Shown: positions 20,456-34,386, counted from the stretch's first letter. The stretch is 64,000 bases of DNA from Lumbricus rubellus (GCA_945859605.1 OX243821.1:14403035-14467034); one strand, 5' to 3'. Translations and numbers: made by a program. Notes: generated from the letters alone by a model not told the origin.

Positions 20456-23400
20456 CTGAAAAGGATCCAGATTGGAAGCAGTGCAAGACACACGAATCCA
20501 TACGACAAGTTGCCAAACATTTGACCCTGTATCGCAATGGAAAGCAGAGTGTTCTGAATGTCGTCCCAAGCAGAAGTCATTAAGCTCAACAGATTTTCCG
20601 GTGAAGACTTCTTGAGAAACAACTGATTAACAAGCGCAGCAACGCACATCAGTCCAAGCGGTGATATTGCGACCAGAAACACAAACTGAATAAACTGCCA
20701 AAATCTACAAATAACAGGAAAAACAATAAATTGAAAAACTTCAACAAATCAACATACATAATTCATTGTGACATGAACAGTATGCCAACAAAGTATCAAA
20801 TGCCCAAAGATACTTTTAATTACTGTCATAGGTTACCGTAGAATCAACAGTGACTGAAGGTAGCTGTTGATGCTAGGGTAACCCAAAGGTCAACAAACAC
20901 CCACCTACTGGCGTTATTCATATTTTAACTGTAATTCCAAAGAAGAATTTAAAAAGAAACTCACAGATGCATATTGTCAGAAGCTACGATTCAGCGGTTT
21001 GAAGTGCTGCTGCCAGAAAGGATGTAAAAAAATCCATAGTGTCCTAACCTATTTATGAAAAATGGACAAGCCATATAGAGGTTGCTAATAGACTGCAGAT
21101 TGCGCAAGTCCAGGTTAGCATGATGCGGTTAGCATGATGTGGAGCCTGGAGGAGTAGGCCTGCACTAAGACTAAGAGTGCTGCCCACCACTGGTCCACTA
21201 GAAGGCAAGCACAGCACCCGGGCCCAGCACTAGTCCTAATGCGGACCTGTGCAGGAAAGTGAAGATAAAATGAAGCATGTACAACCTGAAAAACAATTTA
21301 TACATCAGTGCTGAAAGTTGAATCCTTGTCACAGAATTAATGCAAAGTTAAGCAGGCCTAACTCTCTGCCTCAGGGACGTGAGAGGTGCTACATAAATTC
21401 TCATAAACGGAACATCAAGCAAAGCAATTTATTGCATACTGTCTGCCTTCCGACTGCGAAGTTCGATTTTGAGGCACTGTTTGCACAGAAAAGACTACAC
21501 ATGTATAAAATAAGAATGTGGACAATGCTGCTTAATAATACTGCTCACCAAAATCTAAAGCAATCCATGCAAACAACAACTCATCATCAGAAGAGCGATA
21601 ATAAACTTGATTGACTACATTCATTGATTTGAAACGTTGTCTTCTTCAATTGCACAACGTTGAATAAAGCAATGTCACAAAAATAATCACCTGCTATTTG
21701 ATGGTCGAATGAAGAGAACAACTGGCACCCAGAATGTCGCGACAAAAAACGCCAGAGATATATTGATGACAGACGTTGCTGCCAGCGTAATACCGAGAGC
21801 TAATAAGCTGACACACTTCAGTAGTCGAGCGTCAATTGCGTAGTTGACATCCTTTGACCGTTTCCTGGATAGAAAGAACAATTCAGGTATTCATCTCGCA
21901 GAACATTGACTTAAACTCAGTTAAAAACCGATTTCTTTAGCTACATGTGTTTTTCCTGAGATGTTTAGAACTGCAGCAATTACTCCAGTAGATATATCAT
22001 GGGTGTTTCTTGTTTAGAGTCGTAAAGATATTCACACATGCATTTATTCTGATGCATTTCAACTGTAATTATATCACGTCCCAGTCCCAATCATTTGCTT
22101 CAATTGGTCCTTCTCTTTGAATGCGCTTTCTCCTTCTGTTCGCTTTACTTATGTCTAGCATGTCTCTCCTCTGCTAGGTCTCTTCTCAAAACCTGCTCCT
22201 TCTTGCGGGGCCTTGTGCACTGGGAACACCTATGAACGGTTCACCCTACTAGAGGCTATTTTTAAATATACTACAATACAATACAACTCAAGGACTGGAG
22301 AAGGCGGTTCAAAGCTGATGGGTTTGCTACCTCTGTCATAAAAGCAAACCTAAGAAGCTTTGCAGCCTGTCATGCAATCAATCAGCCAAAATAACATTCA
22401 TCTGACTTCATATGTTTCTTTATTCAAGTCATTTGTTGACTGAATATCAAAGCAGCAGAGAGGGAAATCGATATTCTCTGGACGCAAAAGCAATAAAGTT
22501 TTTACGTTACTTAAATTACGAGAAGAAAACACAATTGTAGCTTAAGAGAACAACAGATGAACTTGCAACGACAATTAAGAACTAAGACTTACCACTTCTG
22601 AAGAACAGGATAAAAGATGACAGCGACATGGACCGCCAAGAACCCAATAGTTATTCCAGCTTCTGGTGAAAGATGCATCGAAATGGCAGTCGTTATGAAA
22701 TGACCTGGACCATAAAACGCTCCAAAACCAAAAAACAACGCCATCAGGAAGTATGGAATGTAACAGAGCATCTGCAGAAAAGTTTGAGAAGTCTAAAAAA
22801 GAAAATAAACGAGAAAATTAATACAACGTTGAACATGCTGAGCAATTCAATTGTGCATTAACCATATCTTCGTCTTTAACACTTTAATGCAGCACTTCCC
22901 AAAGTGGGTTCCACAGAACCATAGGGTTCCAGGGTGAGCACCAGGGTTCCACGAAAAGTTGTAAATAAAAAAGTTTTTGTGAGAAATGTTACTAGAATAC
23001 AAGCTTTCACACAGCTTTTGAAAATGCACTGAAAGTTTGAAACTAACGTTAGTCATCTTTTTGTAGTTTGCCCTCATCATCCATTGATTGATTATCTAAA
23101 CGTTCATTGTCTACTAGCAATCCGGTTACTATTTATAGGCATCACAACTGAGGTCTGTGCTATGTAGGTCAGTGCTGTAAATTTTAACAAAGACGCAGCC
23201 ATCTTAGTTATAGTTATCTTGATGAAACTAATCTGAGCACGATTAAATGCAACAGTTTCAAAAGTACAGTCAAGTCAGATTTTCATACAGCAGTAGTAAC
23301 AAATAACTATTCTAATTTGTTGCCCAAATTTACCGAATTTGAGCAGCTATGTACAGGTACCACGAAAGCTCAGGTTCTAGACCTCTTTTGTTGAATTTAG

Positions 23401-26400
23401 TAATTTGAAAAGCTTTCCAAACTCATACGATTTTTCGTAGTTGAAATGGATGATGTTCTCAATGAAAACATTTGCTTAGAAAAAATTGCATAAATTATAT
23501 TCACGACTTGGATGCGAACTTGATTAAATACTTTTTCTCACCATGAATGATAATAATTAATAGGACATGAAAGAATTCAAAGTAGGCAGGAAAGCAGCTA
23601 CGGTGACTCATCTAATGAAGACCACAAACTTCTTATTGACGTAACGCAAACGAAGAAGAATTCCAATGAATATTCAATGATTGATCGAAGTCTGTAATGG
23701 ATTAAACGAATACGGCACTAACTACAGGCAAGGCAAGACGTGCAATTTGTCACGTGTGCAAATCTTTGTCTAAAAGGTGCAATGTAAATATTTTATTACT
23801 AAACCCATTACAGATACCATTTTGACTTTAACCCTTTCCCGTCGGATCGAGTCGCGGGTGACCCGATTAACCCAATAGGTATCATAACAATTCCGGCGGG
23901 AATGGGTTAATAAGAAGAGACATTTACAGACCTCTTTTGTTGTGCTGCATTCATCAGATATGATGTCGTCAGTTTCCGGTTGACAATCGTCGTTTTTCTT
24001 TTTCTCCTCTTCTGCTTTCTCATCATTTATGGCATCCACACGTCGTTTCACATCATCGCCTACGTTTGGTCCCTGATTCGCTATGGACAACGCCCCTGCA
24101 CTCAACCATAATGCAATAGCGTGAATCAATGTTAAAGAAAGCACGACTAAAATCACGTTCAATTTGTCAATAATTTGCCAGACCCTGACAAGGTTTAGTC
24201 GTTCCAGAAGAGTTCATGTTGAAGAAATACCATCAAAATCACATCATACTCATCACCAAATAATGTACAGAATGATCTATAAAAATTAAGGCATTAGTCA
24301 TGGCGATGACCAGAGGAGTGGGGAAAAGAGGGGAAAGAGATCCAGAAAGAAGAGTGGAGGGAAGGACATTCCATAAGAAGATCCAATGATGGCAAAGGAT
24401 CGGACTTGAATAATAGTGGTCCTAGATTATTGGGGAAAAAATCAGACTGATCCAGAGAATGGAGAGGCCGTTGAGAAGATGCAGGGAGAGAGAAGAATGA
24501 ATGAGAGCCCTGATATAATTCGGCACAAGATTCAGTTTTGACAGGATAATGCTTTGGAAACCATTGCAGCTCATTGTTGAAGGACTAAGGCAGTTACGTG
24601 AAGCAATGAGATCTTAAACTCAGGGAATTTTGTAACACTGCCTGCGGATTTGCATTGCAGTGTGACTGAACATGATGATTTAGATCAGTGAGCAGCAGCA
24701 GCAACAGCAGCAGCACTGTTTCATCTCAGAGGAGGATTGAACTCAGATGATCTGCATTGCAAGGCAAAGCACTTAAATCAATCAGCTAAATCAGGGAAGA
24801 AGAAAGTTTCAACATCAAGCAGACACATTCACACACAGACTTGACAATATAAATTTCCGAAATAAATAAAATAAATAAATGACAATTTTAGTAACTCCAA
24901 GAAAGTGCTTTGCTACGGATCGATCACAAAGCGCACTTGTGTATAGAAATAACTTTACTGTACGCCTAAAGAAAAGAACAAATCTTGAACAATCTGTGAG
25001 GAATTTCAAGTGTTTGCAACTATTCTGTCTAGAAAGAAACTTAAAAGAAGCTACATGTGAGATATTACGTACATCTGATAATGGTTAACAACGTAATGCA
25101 TTTCAGTATATAGGAAAGTTTTCTCGTTGAGCATTGAATCATAAAGGATATTTTGATGGCGACTGGTAGAACGAGCAATCCAAATGGAGGCATGTATAAT
25201 CCAATGGAAACATATCGGTCAGTTGACGGAAGAAGGTAGAAGAAAAACGACTGATGAAATCTCTCCAGCAGATTGTTAAGACTTCGAAAAACTCCCTCAA
25301 CAACTCTGCGCACAAACAAAGATTTATATTTTCATTCAGCTCTATTCGTAAAAGCGAATCATCATATTCTTAAACCCAATGTAATAGATAACAGTCATGT
25401 TCTTTGACAGGTCATTACAGCATGCCAGGCAAAGGTCTGGTTATAATAATTGAACAGTGAACACTTTCTACAAACTTAACTCAATTGCAATAAATCTAAA
25501 GAGATCGTATTTAGACGCATACAGTCTAAAAGTCTATTTACAGTACAAAAAGCCATGAGGCGCAAACTGAGGCTTTTCGGCCATATCGCCAGAATGACGG
25601 ACGACAGAAAACTTAAGACTCTTGTTTTCGGAATAATGGACGGAACTAATAAGAGAGGCAGACCGCATCGGGAATGGAAGGAGGACATAGAAGACTGGTG
25701 CGATGACTCACTACAAAAGCTGTTCCACCTGGCGCAGGACAGAAATTATTGGAAGAAGAAGACGAAGTTGACATTGGACACCTACGAGCATTCGGCTCAT
25801 GGTGAATGATGATGATGATGATGAGTCTAAATTTACTCAATACCTGGAATGGTGCGTTTGTGATATTCTCAGGGTAACAATTATGTATAGGCATAGTGTT
25901 GACCCACATATTGAACGCATCTATATTGAGGCCAGCCAATCGCTCCATCCAATACAAGTCCCTATTGGTAGGGTAGTCCCAAAATCACGGTCAAAAAGTG
26001 AAAAAATCACGGCCTACTTTTGCAAAAATGCAAAAATTCACGGCACCGTGATTCACGGTGCCGCGAATTTTTTTTCAGTCACAATTTCTGTATTAAGTCG
26101 ATTTTTTTTAAATTTAGCATAAACGAGTATTTATGAATGAATATTAACTTGTCAGCGACGTTATTCACTCCCCAAAACAGAAATTCATACATTAATTTAA
26201 TGGTTCCGCACAGAAAATCTTAGATGAATTTAATGGTTCCGCGCTGTTTTTGGTCGTGGGCGCCATTTTTGACGTGTTTTTATTAAAAAAAGTGCTGAAA
26301 ATGTGAAAAATCACGGAAAATCACGGCAAACGGCGAAATTCACGGAAATCACGGCAAACGGCAAAATTCACGGTTTCCGTCATTTCCGTGAATTCGTGAT

Positions 26401-29400
26401 TTTGGGACTACCCTACCTATTGGTCATAGTCTCTTGGAGAACATGATGCAGTTCTGGCCATTTTACTGGCTTCATCTGCATCGTATGGCTATCATAACGC
26501 TAGTCAGTGCACGCATATTATCTCACAAATTTTACTTAAAATTCTGACTATGTGAGAGTTTTCTGAGACTTGGTCACATATATAGTGAAATAATTATCTA
26601 ATAATCAATATCTAATTACTTATTTAATAATAAATATTAAAAAAATAGAAAGATGTCAGCCCAATAACAATACCTTCCCATTTCTGGAAATCCCAGATTC
26701 TGTTTGTTGTTTTTCAGTTTGACGCCATGAAGAGTGACGGCTTCGATGTTGTAGCGATGGAAGAGACCGTGGTTTCCGGTCGGCATGCCAGGCGCTTGAT
26801 GCCACATCATCAGCAACATCGTCTTCACCGAATGCTCAAATCCATCCCATGAATCCGGATTCCAGTAGTCAGTCTGGCCAGCCACAGCACAACAATGAAC
26901 AGATAAATGGATATTAAAAATGGATAAATGCTCAAATCCATCCCATGAATCCGGATTCCAGTAGTCAGTCTAGCCAACCATAGCACAACAATGAACAGGT
27001 AAATGGATAAAACCATAAAACAAAAAAGTGTACTGCAGAAATTCTGCGGCCAAACAATAAAACTGATTGTTAGAATTCGTTGAGTGGATAATGCGAAACT
27101 TTGAAAACAGATCACTGCAGTGCACAGCAACCTGTGCAACATGAAAGATGATGGCAAAGAGGGTGCCCAGCCTGATAAGCACTGCACACTTTTTAATAAC
27201 AATAATAAAACAGACAGAGGTATTCTAGATTAAGAACAGCAAAGGATCAAGAAACTTAAAGGATGTCAAAGGCATCAAACCATACATCCAGAGTAAACGT
27301 GCTTGATTGTTGTTGAAGTCATATTTATATCCAAACACTTTAGCACCAGAATGAGACTGCAAAAGCATAGCAACGAAGAAATGTCTAGTGTTTACATACA
27401 CGTTTGTGTAGTGTTTACATACACGTTTGTGTAGTGTTTACATACACGTTTGTGTAGTGTTGGAAGCAGTCCTTCCCGTCTGCACAGTCTGATGACAGTG
27501 TTGACAAGGTCAAGGTTAGGAAGCTGTCCATTGAGACCTTCAATGCGTACGTCCATTCTGTTGACCAAATCTGTACCGATCTCTAGATTGATGGCTGCCT
27601 GTATCGAACCACTGCGGCCTTGAAGTTCTCCTGGCAAAATATCTACAGCAGCAATAACACACAATATCATGACTTTAAATTTTGCATGTTTTATTGCAAT
27701 ACAATAATTTAAAAGCATATATACTGTAACGCACTTGCAATGTAATGTTATTTACTAAGTACAATTACATGGATCAACTGATCTAAGTGAATCTGGCGGT
27801 TTGAGGAGAACTGGACAAGCATCATCAAAGAACAGTGAGAGACTGTTGGGTGTTTTGCTATAACATACTGCAGAATGTTCTGTTACAGCTCCATGCTATC
27901 TATCACAGCAACGTCATAACAAAGACTCTGAGCAGACCTGGGTCAACTACACTGTTCCACATAATAGAACAGCTACGGTTCAGTTGAGGTCATTTAACAC
28001 AATTAGTCCCACTCTGTGGAATATCCTGTCTCCATCTATTCACTTTCAAATGCTAACTGGAAACTTTTCTTTCTCCTCTGCTTTTCTTCTATTTCTTCTA
28101 TCGTGGTTTTGTACATTGGAAGCATCTCTAACAGTTCACCGTATTAGAGACCTGTGCTTTGTAAGTGTTTGAATATACAATAAAATAAAATATCCATTAT
28201 TCAACTGCACCTAAAAGAAGACATTGGGGTTTAAAAAGGTTTAAACAAACTTGTATCCAAGTCATAACTCCCGACTCTGAGTCTTTGGTCTCCCACTAGC
28301 TTCTTCTCCTTCAAATGAAAGTTGTTCTTTGAGCACAAGTCAAGTTTCCAACTGTTAAGTCCAAGTCTCAAACCTGAATTTGAGCATTGCAGACCCTCAA
28401 TTTTCTGTTGATCTTATGAAAAAAGAAGATAATGCTTATAACTTACAACTGCTGTACGTATGATGATAAGCAGATAACCAAGCTTGCATTCCAATTTCCT
28501 CGTTATCAGTCACTAAAAATATGATGTCTTTCGCCCAATAAGTGTGACCTGAAAATTGGAAAAAAATCATTAATAAATAATATGTATAAAACAAATCATG
28601 TATCACTTCTTGTACAAGAAATCATTTATCAAATTTCATGTCTCGGAAAGAAGGTCATCAAAATAACAAGGAAACATGCATTTACAGTATACTTCTAGGA
28701 TGCTTTACAAAGTTTACACACATAGTGTCAACTGTCAGAGTAAATGCAAAGAGCTCAAGAGCGCTAAAGAGCTCGAGGTTAAACTCAAATTTATTGTTGC
28801 TATAGCAGAAGTAAAACTGAAATGGTACGTCACATAAAAACTGAGCTGAAATTAATTACAGAGCTAAACATTCCACCTTAAATAGAATATATTTAACAAG
28901 AAAAAAATAGAAGAACTATCTTTTCATTTATGTAACGTGTAAGTAAGCACTTACGGTTAAATGCTTTAGCAAGGCCGAACATGAGTGCGATGCCAGCCAA
29001 AGTGTTGTCATGAGTTTCGCGATATGGAGCACACAGAATGACAGCCTCAGTTCGCGATGCACGACGAGCTCTCAAGATGGCGAACATATTTTGACCTATC
29101 TGCATCTAGATTATAAACATTCAAATCACGACCATCATCATCTGAAGTTTCAACTGAAAAAATTGTGGCAAATGGACAAATTAGATTTTACAGCCAGTAT
29201 AGCAAAGTGATATTAGTAATAAGGCATATTAGGAAGATTGGTTGTTTCTTTTATCCTGATTTTCTTAGTTAATTCTTTGCTTCTCCAAATCCTGCTTATC
29301 ATTCTAAATGCTTGTGAAGCATGTCCAACACGTTCCTTGTATGTCTTTATCGTAGCTGCTATCTGTGTTTATTAGCCTTCCTATATAGATAAATTGTTGT

Positions 29401-31755
29401 TCTTCTTGCTCAATAACTTCTCTCCTTGGTGTCAAAAGTTATTGGTCTTTTCAATCACCAATGACCATTGACCATTCGGATGAATCTTCGACTGGTCTCA
29501 TCAATGGTCAAACTATGCAACAAAATCCTGTAGTTCTGTTCCGCTCCCAGCAAATCGAGGATCATTCACTACCATCAATGTTTTTTACATTACAGACCAG
29601 AGACACTTATACCACAACATTGCTACAATAACCCTCTTTGAAACTCACATCAAAAAGAACCGCATAAGAATGAGTACACACTGAACACATCAAATAATGA
29701 ATATAAGCAACATGAGATTCATGAGCCAGACTTTACTCAAGGGCTGCAGAGAAGAAGGAGAGATGGACAGCCAAGGATGTGACCTAAGGCACCAACAGAT
29801 CCACAAAATGGACAGCTACTGCTATGATACAACCTGAAGGCTGAGATTGAGGGGCTGACCTTATAGGTAGAAGTATTAAATTTCAGACAGTGGGTGAGAG
29901 GCTGAACTAAAAAAGAATTTGCCCCAATAGCCTTATTAAGGAATGTCTGATACAAGTGATCCGGTCAACTGTGGATGTAAAGGGGTTGCTAGGTAATAGC
30001 AGCCATTTTGAAATTGATATGCCTTGAGACAGGGAACCAGCAGGGTTGTGTCATCAGGTTGTGTACATGCTACAAATCTATCAATATTATGAGGAGAGAC
30101 ATGATTGGAATTTATTCTGTTGATCGAACAAGAGCAACAGCAAAATTACAACATTTTCTATACTCTACAGCCAAATAAAGTTTGGGATCTAAGTCTTCAA
30201 ACATTGCATCAAAGAACAGTATTCAACAATACATGGCACTTGAATAGTCAAAAGATGTTCTGCTATCATCAAATCTGCAATAGCTTCTTTACATGTACAG
30301 CTGTAAAAGCAATGACATAGATATTCTGTCGTAGAATATAACTGCTGAGCAAATGGACCTCAGCAACAAGTCTGATTAAACATAGTCCCAGTATATTGAA
30401 GAAACGATATGAAAATAAAATAGATGAATTCACCTGTATATATATTAATATATATATTAAAAATATTAAAGAATAGATATGAAAAAATGAAAATAAAATA
30501 TAGATAAACTCACCTGTCCATTTAAAATGTTGAAAGGATACTTGAAAGAATAATTATGTGCGTACGCTTCTAAGCCAATCTCAGAGAACTTCTGAATCAG
30601 CCAATCTGCTGGCATTCTACAATAAAAGCATGGGAACACCTTCATTCCTTCAAATGCTATAAGTATTTCTGATTTGTTTACATTCATGAAACATCTGGAG
30701 TTTACTTTTTTAACCATGTCTAAAGTTCATTGCTATGATCTGAACTTTTTAAACAAAATAATAATTTTACTTAAAATTCAAGAACTTCTTCATAACCATT
30801 TTTATTAGGTCAGTATAATGCAATTCATCAAATAAGGGCAATTAATTAGAGTAAGGAAAATTGAGAGTCATTCAGACATAGTGTTCAGAGTTGTAGCTTA
30901 TTAGCATACATGTGTTTTGTCACTGTGCAGATTGAATAGTAAGGGAATGGATACAGAACTGCCCAAGATCATCAACCCTACCAGGTTCCAATAATGAGTC
31001 ACCTGATGTACATTTGAGAATGTACATTGAATATCTGATATATGTTTTCTCAACAGACAACCATTCTGCCTAATGTATCATAATGGGATGCTAGCATGGT
31101 ATTTTAAGATTAAATTAATAGGGTGAACATCAAATTTATAACAGAGGCAAAATCTATTTATCCGACACAGTTACACCTAAACTACAAAGAACAAAGAGAA
31201 CAAAACAATACCTTGTGTCTTCCTCTGCTTTCTTCTTTTTCACAATTGTCTTCAGGTCTTGGAAGAATTCAGCGGAACCATGGCCATGTTGGAAATCAGA
31301 ATCAACGAGTCCTAAAAATTAATCGAAGCAAGTGACTCAACCTTAGAACCAGTGCTGGAAATCTTCATTCAATAAAAAAGGTAAATTCATGAGAATAACG
31401 TGTGTCTAAATTTGTGACATGGCACTTCATGTGTATCTCATGAAACATTCTCAAAGTCACGAAGTCGCACTTGTTCATCTTCAGAAATCTCAAGTCGTCT
31501 TTGACAGTTCTTAATTACATATACAAATTATTATACGTATGCAATACATAAATATATCAACAAAAAACTTGAAGAAAGCTTACCTGGCAACAAAGCATTT
31601 TCTGAGAAGTACGTTCTAGCGTTAAGCTGAACGTAAGCAAGTGCTAGGAACCAAACCAAACCGACAAGATAGCACAGCAGACATAGTTTGTTGTTGTAAC
31701 GCGCAATTAAACCGGAAATCTTATTTCGCGTCTTCGGATCACTGAATAGACCCAT
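20425..31755 (-). CDS. GPAA1: GPI-anchor transamidase subunit GAA1, 12 exons
   Basis: This ER-membrane subunit of the GPI transamidase complex helps attach GPI anchors to proteins. Exons by splice sites and phase: 31755-31584, 31311-31212, 30616-30514, 29099-28955, 28548-28447, 27642-27446, 26873-26674, 25305-25069, 24184-23932, 22771-22593, 21864-21691, 20704-20425. All phases agree and give 713 residues (human 621). Residues about 24-42 are the N-terminal membrane helix. The luminal peptidase-like domain includes [57 protein letters not shown] and [32 protein letters not shown] and several hydrophobic helices follow. Exon 9 holds an acidic/lysine-rich linker ([13 protein letters not shown]) that explains part of the extra length. 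The ends of exons 6 and 8 are the least certain. Confidence 0.93.
22140..22290 (+). repeat. Retroelement 3'-end fragment in GPAA1 intron
   Basis: The string CACTGGGAACACCTATGAACG, then GTTCACCCTACTAGAGGCTA and a tail of (A)ATACAATACAA, parallels 28105-28190 (GTTCACCGTATTAGAGACCT, tail AATATACAATAAAATA). The two are diverged copies of one non-LTR 3' end. Confidence 0.5.
25555..25830 (+). mobile_element. Non-LTR retrotransposon 3' end with (ATG)n tail, in GPAA1 intron
   Basis: The plus frame 25555-25809 encodes [14 protein letters not shown] and [16 protein letters not shown], the terminal RT-protein blocks also seen at 11305-11807 and 15700. The coding end is followed immediately by (ATG)n, a simple-repeat 3' tail. 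It is 5' truncated. It shares (C/G)-A-type triplet tailing with the insertion at 11305. Confidence 0.78.
25969..26415. mobile_element. 447-bp hAT-like MITE in GPAA1 intron
   Basis: The ends TAGGGTAGTCCCAAAATCAC and its inverted copy at 26395-26415 are bounded by perfect 8-bp duplications CCTATTGG (25961-25968 and 26416-26423). The inside repeats AAATCACGG(C/A)AAA strings. No coding sequence. Confidence 0.88.
26831..27009. repeat. Two-copy tandem duplication spanning the GPAA1 exon 7 acceptor
   Basis: A segment beginning AATGCTCAAATCCATCCCAT is repeated with a 96-bp offset (26831 and 26927). Each copy contains the first codons of exon 7 and its 3' splice site (minus strand GGCCAG/ACTGAC in the used copy, GGCTAG/ACTGAC in the outer copy). 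Confidence 0.85.
27388..27456. repeat. 23-bp repeat x3 at the GPAA1 exon 6 donor
   Basis: The unit GTGTTTACATACACGTTTGTGTA occurs three times. On the minus strand the exon-proximal unit contains the chosen donor (CACAAACGT/GTATGT); the same junction string is present in all three. Confidence 0.88.
27940..28190 (+). mobile_element. CR1/L2-like non-LTR 3' fragment in GPAA1 intron
   Basis: A plus frame near 27970-28040 reads [20 protein letters not shown], matching the common C-terminal F....P.LWN.LP..(I/L)R type of CR1/L2-like RT proteins. The 3' end is shared with 22140-22290. It is badly decayed. Confidence 0.5.
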
Positions 31756-31924
31756 CTTCTAAAAAGACACAAAACAATCAAAATGAGCTAAAGAGTAAAG
31801 ACAGACAAAATACATCGATGAAGTCTAAAAATTAACTTCCCATAAGAGCTTCCATCACCTTTTATCTATGCAAGCAGGGCGTCAAGCTGCCCAAAATGCT
31901 GCAGCACAGTTATTTGGTGTGGTT

Positions 31925-32480
31925 CATAATCTATATAAATAAAAATGAAACTTTACAATAGTTTGTTCCCAGTGTTCTCGGAAAGTTACGCACAGATTGT
32001 TTTGAAAATTTAACAAAACCTTCCATTCCAATAGGACCGTGTTGTATGATGCTTTTTTCTCGACAAAAACGCAATCTTTTCCACAAAAAGTTAACTTTGC
32101 AATCCGTTCGACCGCCATTTGCAAATTCAACAAAACTGCAGGGTTGCCAGATTTGTGAAATGCTTTGTCCCGAAATCACGTTGAAAAGTCGCCCAAAAGT
32201 CGCGAGATTTAGGAAACGCGAAATCACGTTGTAAAGTCGCCAAAAAGTCGCGAATAACAAATTTATCGCTGTGGGGGAAGGAACGGTCTGAGGGAGGAAA
32301 GAAGGGAGCGGGACGAAGAGGGAGGGGAGGGACAGGAGGGGAGGGATGGAGAAGGCAGGGATGCAGGGAGGCAGAGGGAGGGGAATGGGACTGGGGGCGG
32401 GAGAGGACTCCAGCGCGCCCAAAAAGAACAGTTTTAAGTTTAACAAGGAACGATTCTGGTAGAGTCCCAGGGTGTAGGCG
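31925..32480 (-). repeat. Dispersed retroposon with ATTTATATAGAT tail
   Basis: On the minus strand the sequence ends TTTCATTTTTATTTATATAGAT. It shares this end, and an internal C-rich CCCTCC tract, with 37451-37655 on the plus strand. A string TTTAGGAAACGCGAAATCAC followed by GTTGTAAAGTCGCC inside it recurs at 35005-35050. Confidence 0.55.
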
Positions 32481-32614
32481 CAGCTCAAAAGGAAGGCTAT
32501 TCCAGACCAACCACAGACACTCCTTGGCTGCTATTTTAAAGGTATAGAAGTAGCTTTTACAATGATAAACTAATAACCCAACAGCAAGCCACAAATTCCA
32601 ATTAAAATGTGACG

Positions 32615-32875
32615 CAGAGGCCTCGGTGGCGCATTGGACAACACACTGGACATTGGCATGGAGATCAGCGGGGCTGAGTTCGATACCCGAAGCCCCTATA
32701 GGACATGCTTGTAGGCTGCCATTAGTGCCGTGTTTTGCAGGCTATCTGTTCTGTTAATAGTTAAGATTTATAATAATTGATGTAACTGCATAACTGTACA
32801 CTGTAACCGATTGTGATCTGTTAGCCGGATTGTTGAATAAACGAAAATTATTATTATTATTATTACCAACGCTCC
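32615..32875 (+). repeat. tRNA-derived SINE, family 2
   Basis: It begins GAGGCCTCGGTGGCGCATTGGAC (A-box region) with B box GAGTTCGATACCC about 50 bp later, then a body ending TTGTTGAATAAACGAAAATT and a (TTA)n tail. The body recurs at 55520-55675 and, more diverged, at 63410-63535. Confidence 0.75.
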
Positions 32876-33663
32876 AATCAGCTTGCTTCACAACACATCT
32901 AAACTTCTCGAGTCGCGGCGCTAGGTGTCGCTGAGTCCTTGGTTCCGCAGCATAATTATAGGAGGCAACACTATGATGTTACGTCATTGATATGATTAGT
33001 AGTTTTTATAGCGCCATGAAAAGAAAAGGCCATTCAGTAACGCGAGGACCCCGAGAAAATATGTCTTAAAGGGAGAGGTGCAGAGAGCGATCTTGAAAAA
33101 AAATTATTATGAGTTCAATCGCCATCTATAAGTCGCCAGATCATTTTATTTCACTTGATGATGTCCCCACATTAGGATCGAAAAAATTAACGATTAACGA
33201 TCGATTAATTGCTCATTGATTTCAAAAATGAAATTTATTTCCGACAATTAATCGAAGACAAGTTATTATATTTGTATTTTATATCAAAATGTCTGCACTC
33301 TACGACAGCGCTCTGTTGGCATTGTTATAGCTCTTTTATTATGACGAATATAAAGCCCGAACACTGCTCCGAGCAGCAGTGGAACGCGCTCTCGTCACTT
33401 GTCCTTGACTCCTTGTAAGTTTTTGTTCATATCAAGAAATCAAAGCAAATGGCGGCGGTTAGTTAAATGTTTTCTCGTTAAGCTCAATTGAAGAATAACT
33501 AAGCAGAGGCTCTTATTTATTTTCTTTCAGATAGGTTTTACGGTTGAGGGTAGAGAGTACATCGACTCAGTTGTCGATAGGATGCTGTGAGTAAACAAAT
33601 ATGGCCACCCCAGATTGGGGCAGAATAGAGCACTCTGACATACAGCTAAATATTTCCGGCATA

Positions 33664-33870
33664 GTTATAGTAAGCGGGTCCCTATGTTAATGAATGACTG
33701 CACTAACCCTAACCCTAACCGACCCTCACGATGCCTAACCTGACCTAACCGACCCTCACGATGCCTAACCTGACCCTAAACGACACTCACGATGCATAAC
33801 CTGACCTTAACCGACCCTCACGATGCATAACCTGACCCTAACCGTCACATAGGGACCCGCTTACTATAAC
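33664..33870. mobile_element. 207-bp TA-target MITE with telomere-like core
   Basis: The left end GTTATAGTAAGCGGGTCCCT (continuing ATGT) is exactly inverted at 33847-33870. TA dinucleotides flank both sides, as in Tc1/mariner-type MITEs. The core is AATGACTGCACTAACCCTAACCC followed by copies of CCGACCCTCACGATGCCTAACCTGA, the complement of the minisatellite at 8975-9200. Confidence 0.85.
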
Positions 33871-33931
33871 TAAGCCATTATTTCCACCACGGTGAGTGAG
33901 TTAGTGCCCGTAAGCATAGCTTGTTCATATA

Positions 33932-34386
33932 CCGGTGTAAAGGTTTCAAATTACCTCCTCCTAAACATTACCCCCCGGTAACTTGAAACCGGTTTCAGAT
34001 TACCCCCCGAAAACTAGATTTGCATCAATCACCGCATTTATTGCACTAAAAAAATCAGAAAAATCATCCCGCTTCTTGTTTTGGTCTGAAGATTTCCATC
34101 CGTCATCCCACTTCGTGGTTTGCTATCAATATTTTCATCGGAAAAAAATAATAGCCTCGAAGCAATTTTTTCCATGTAAACTTCAGCGGCGATTAGTATT
34201 TTAGCTACAGATGAAAATATTGATAACAAACCACGAAGCGGGATGACAGATGAAAATCTTCAGACCAAAACAAGAAGTGGGATGATTTTTCTGATATTTT
34301 TAGTGCAATAAATGCGATGATTGATGCAATTTACTGTTCGCAGGGGGTAATGTTTAGGAGGGGGTAATCTGAAACCTTTACACCGG
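33932..34386. mobile_element. 455-bp foldback element
   Basis: The ends CCGGTGTAAAGGTTTCA and its inverse are followed by arms of about 200 bp that remain complementary with scattered mismatches (for example CAAAACAAGAAG against CTTCTTGTTTTG). The centre is only about 70 bp. No target duplication is clear. Confidence 0.75.

Noticed and set aside
20230..20583. Plus-strand repeat protein ([10 protein letters not shown] x3)
   Set aside because: It is the antisense of the GPAA1 terminal exon and its 33-bp array.
27240..27359. Extra GPAA1 exon (AG followed by an open stretch [12 protein letters not shown])
   Set aside because: Exons 6 and 7 already join in phase, and the stretch lacks GAA1 similarity beyond a short YKYD string.
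29737..29955. Minus frame with [17 protein letters not shown]
   Set aside because: The CxxC...H...C pattern hints at a retroelement knuckle, but nothing around it supports an element; too weak to annotate.
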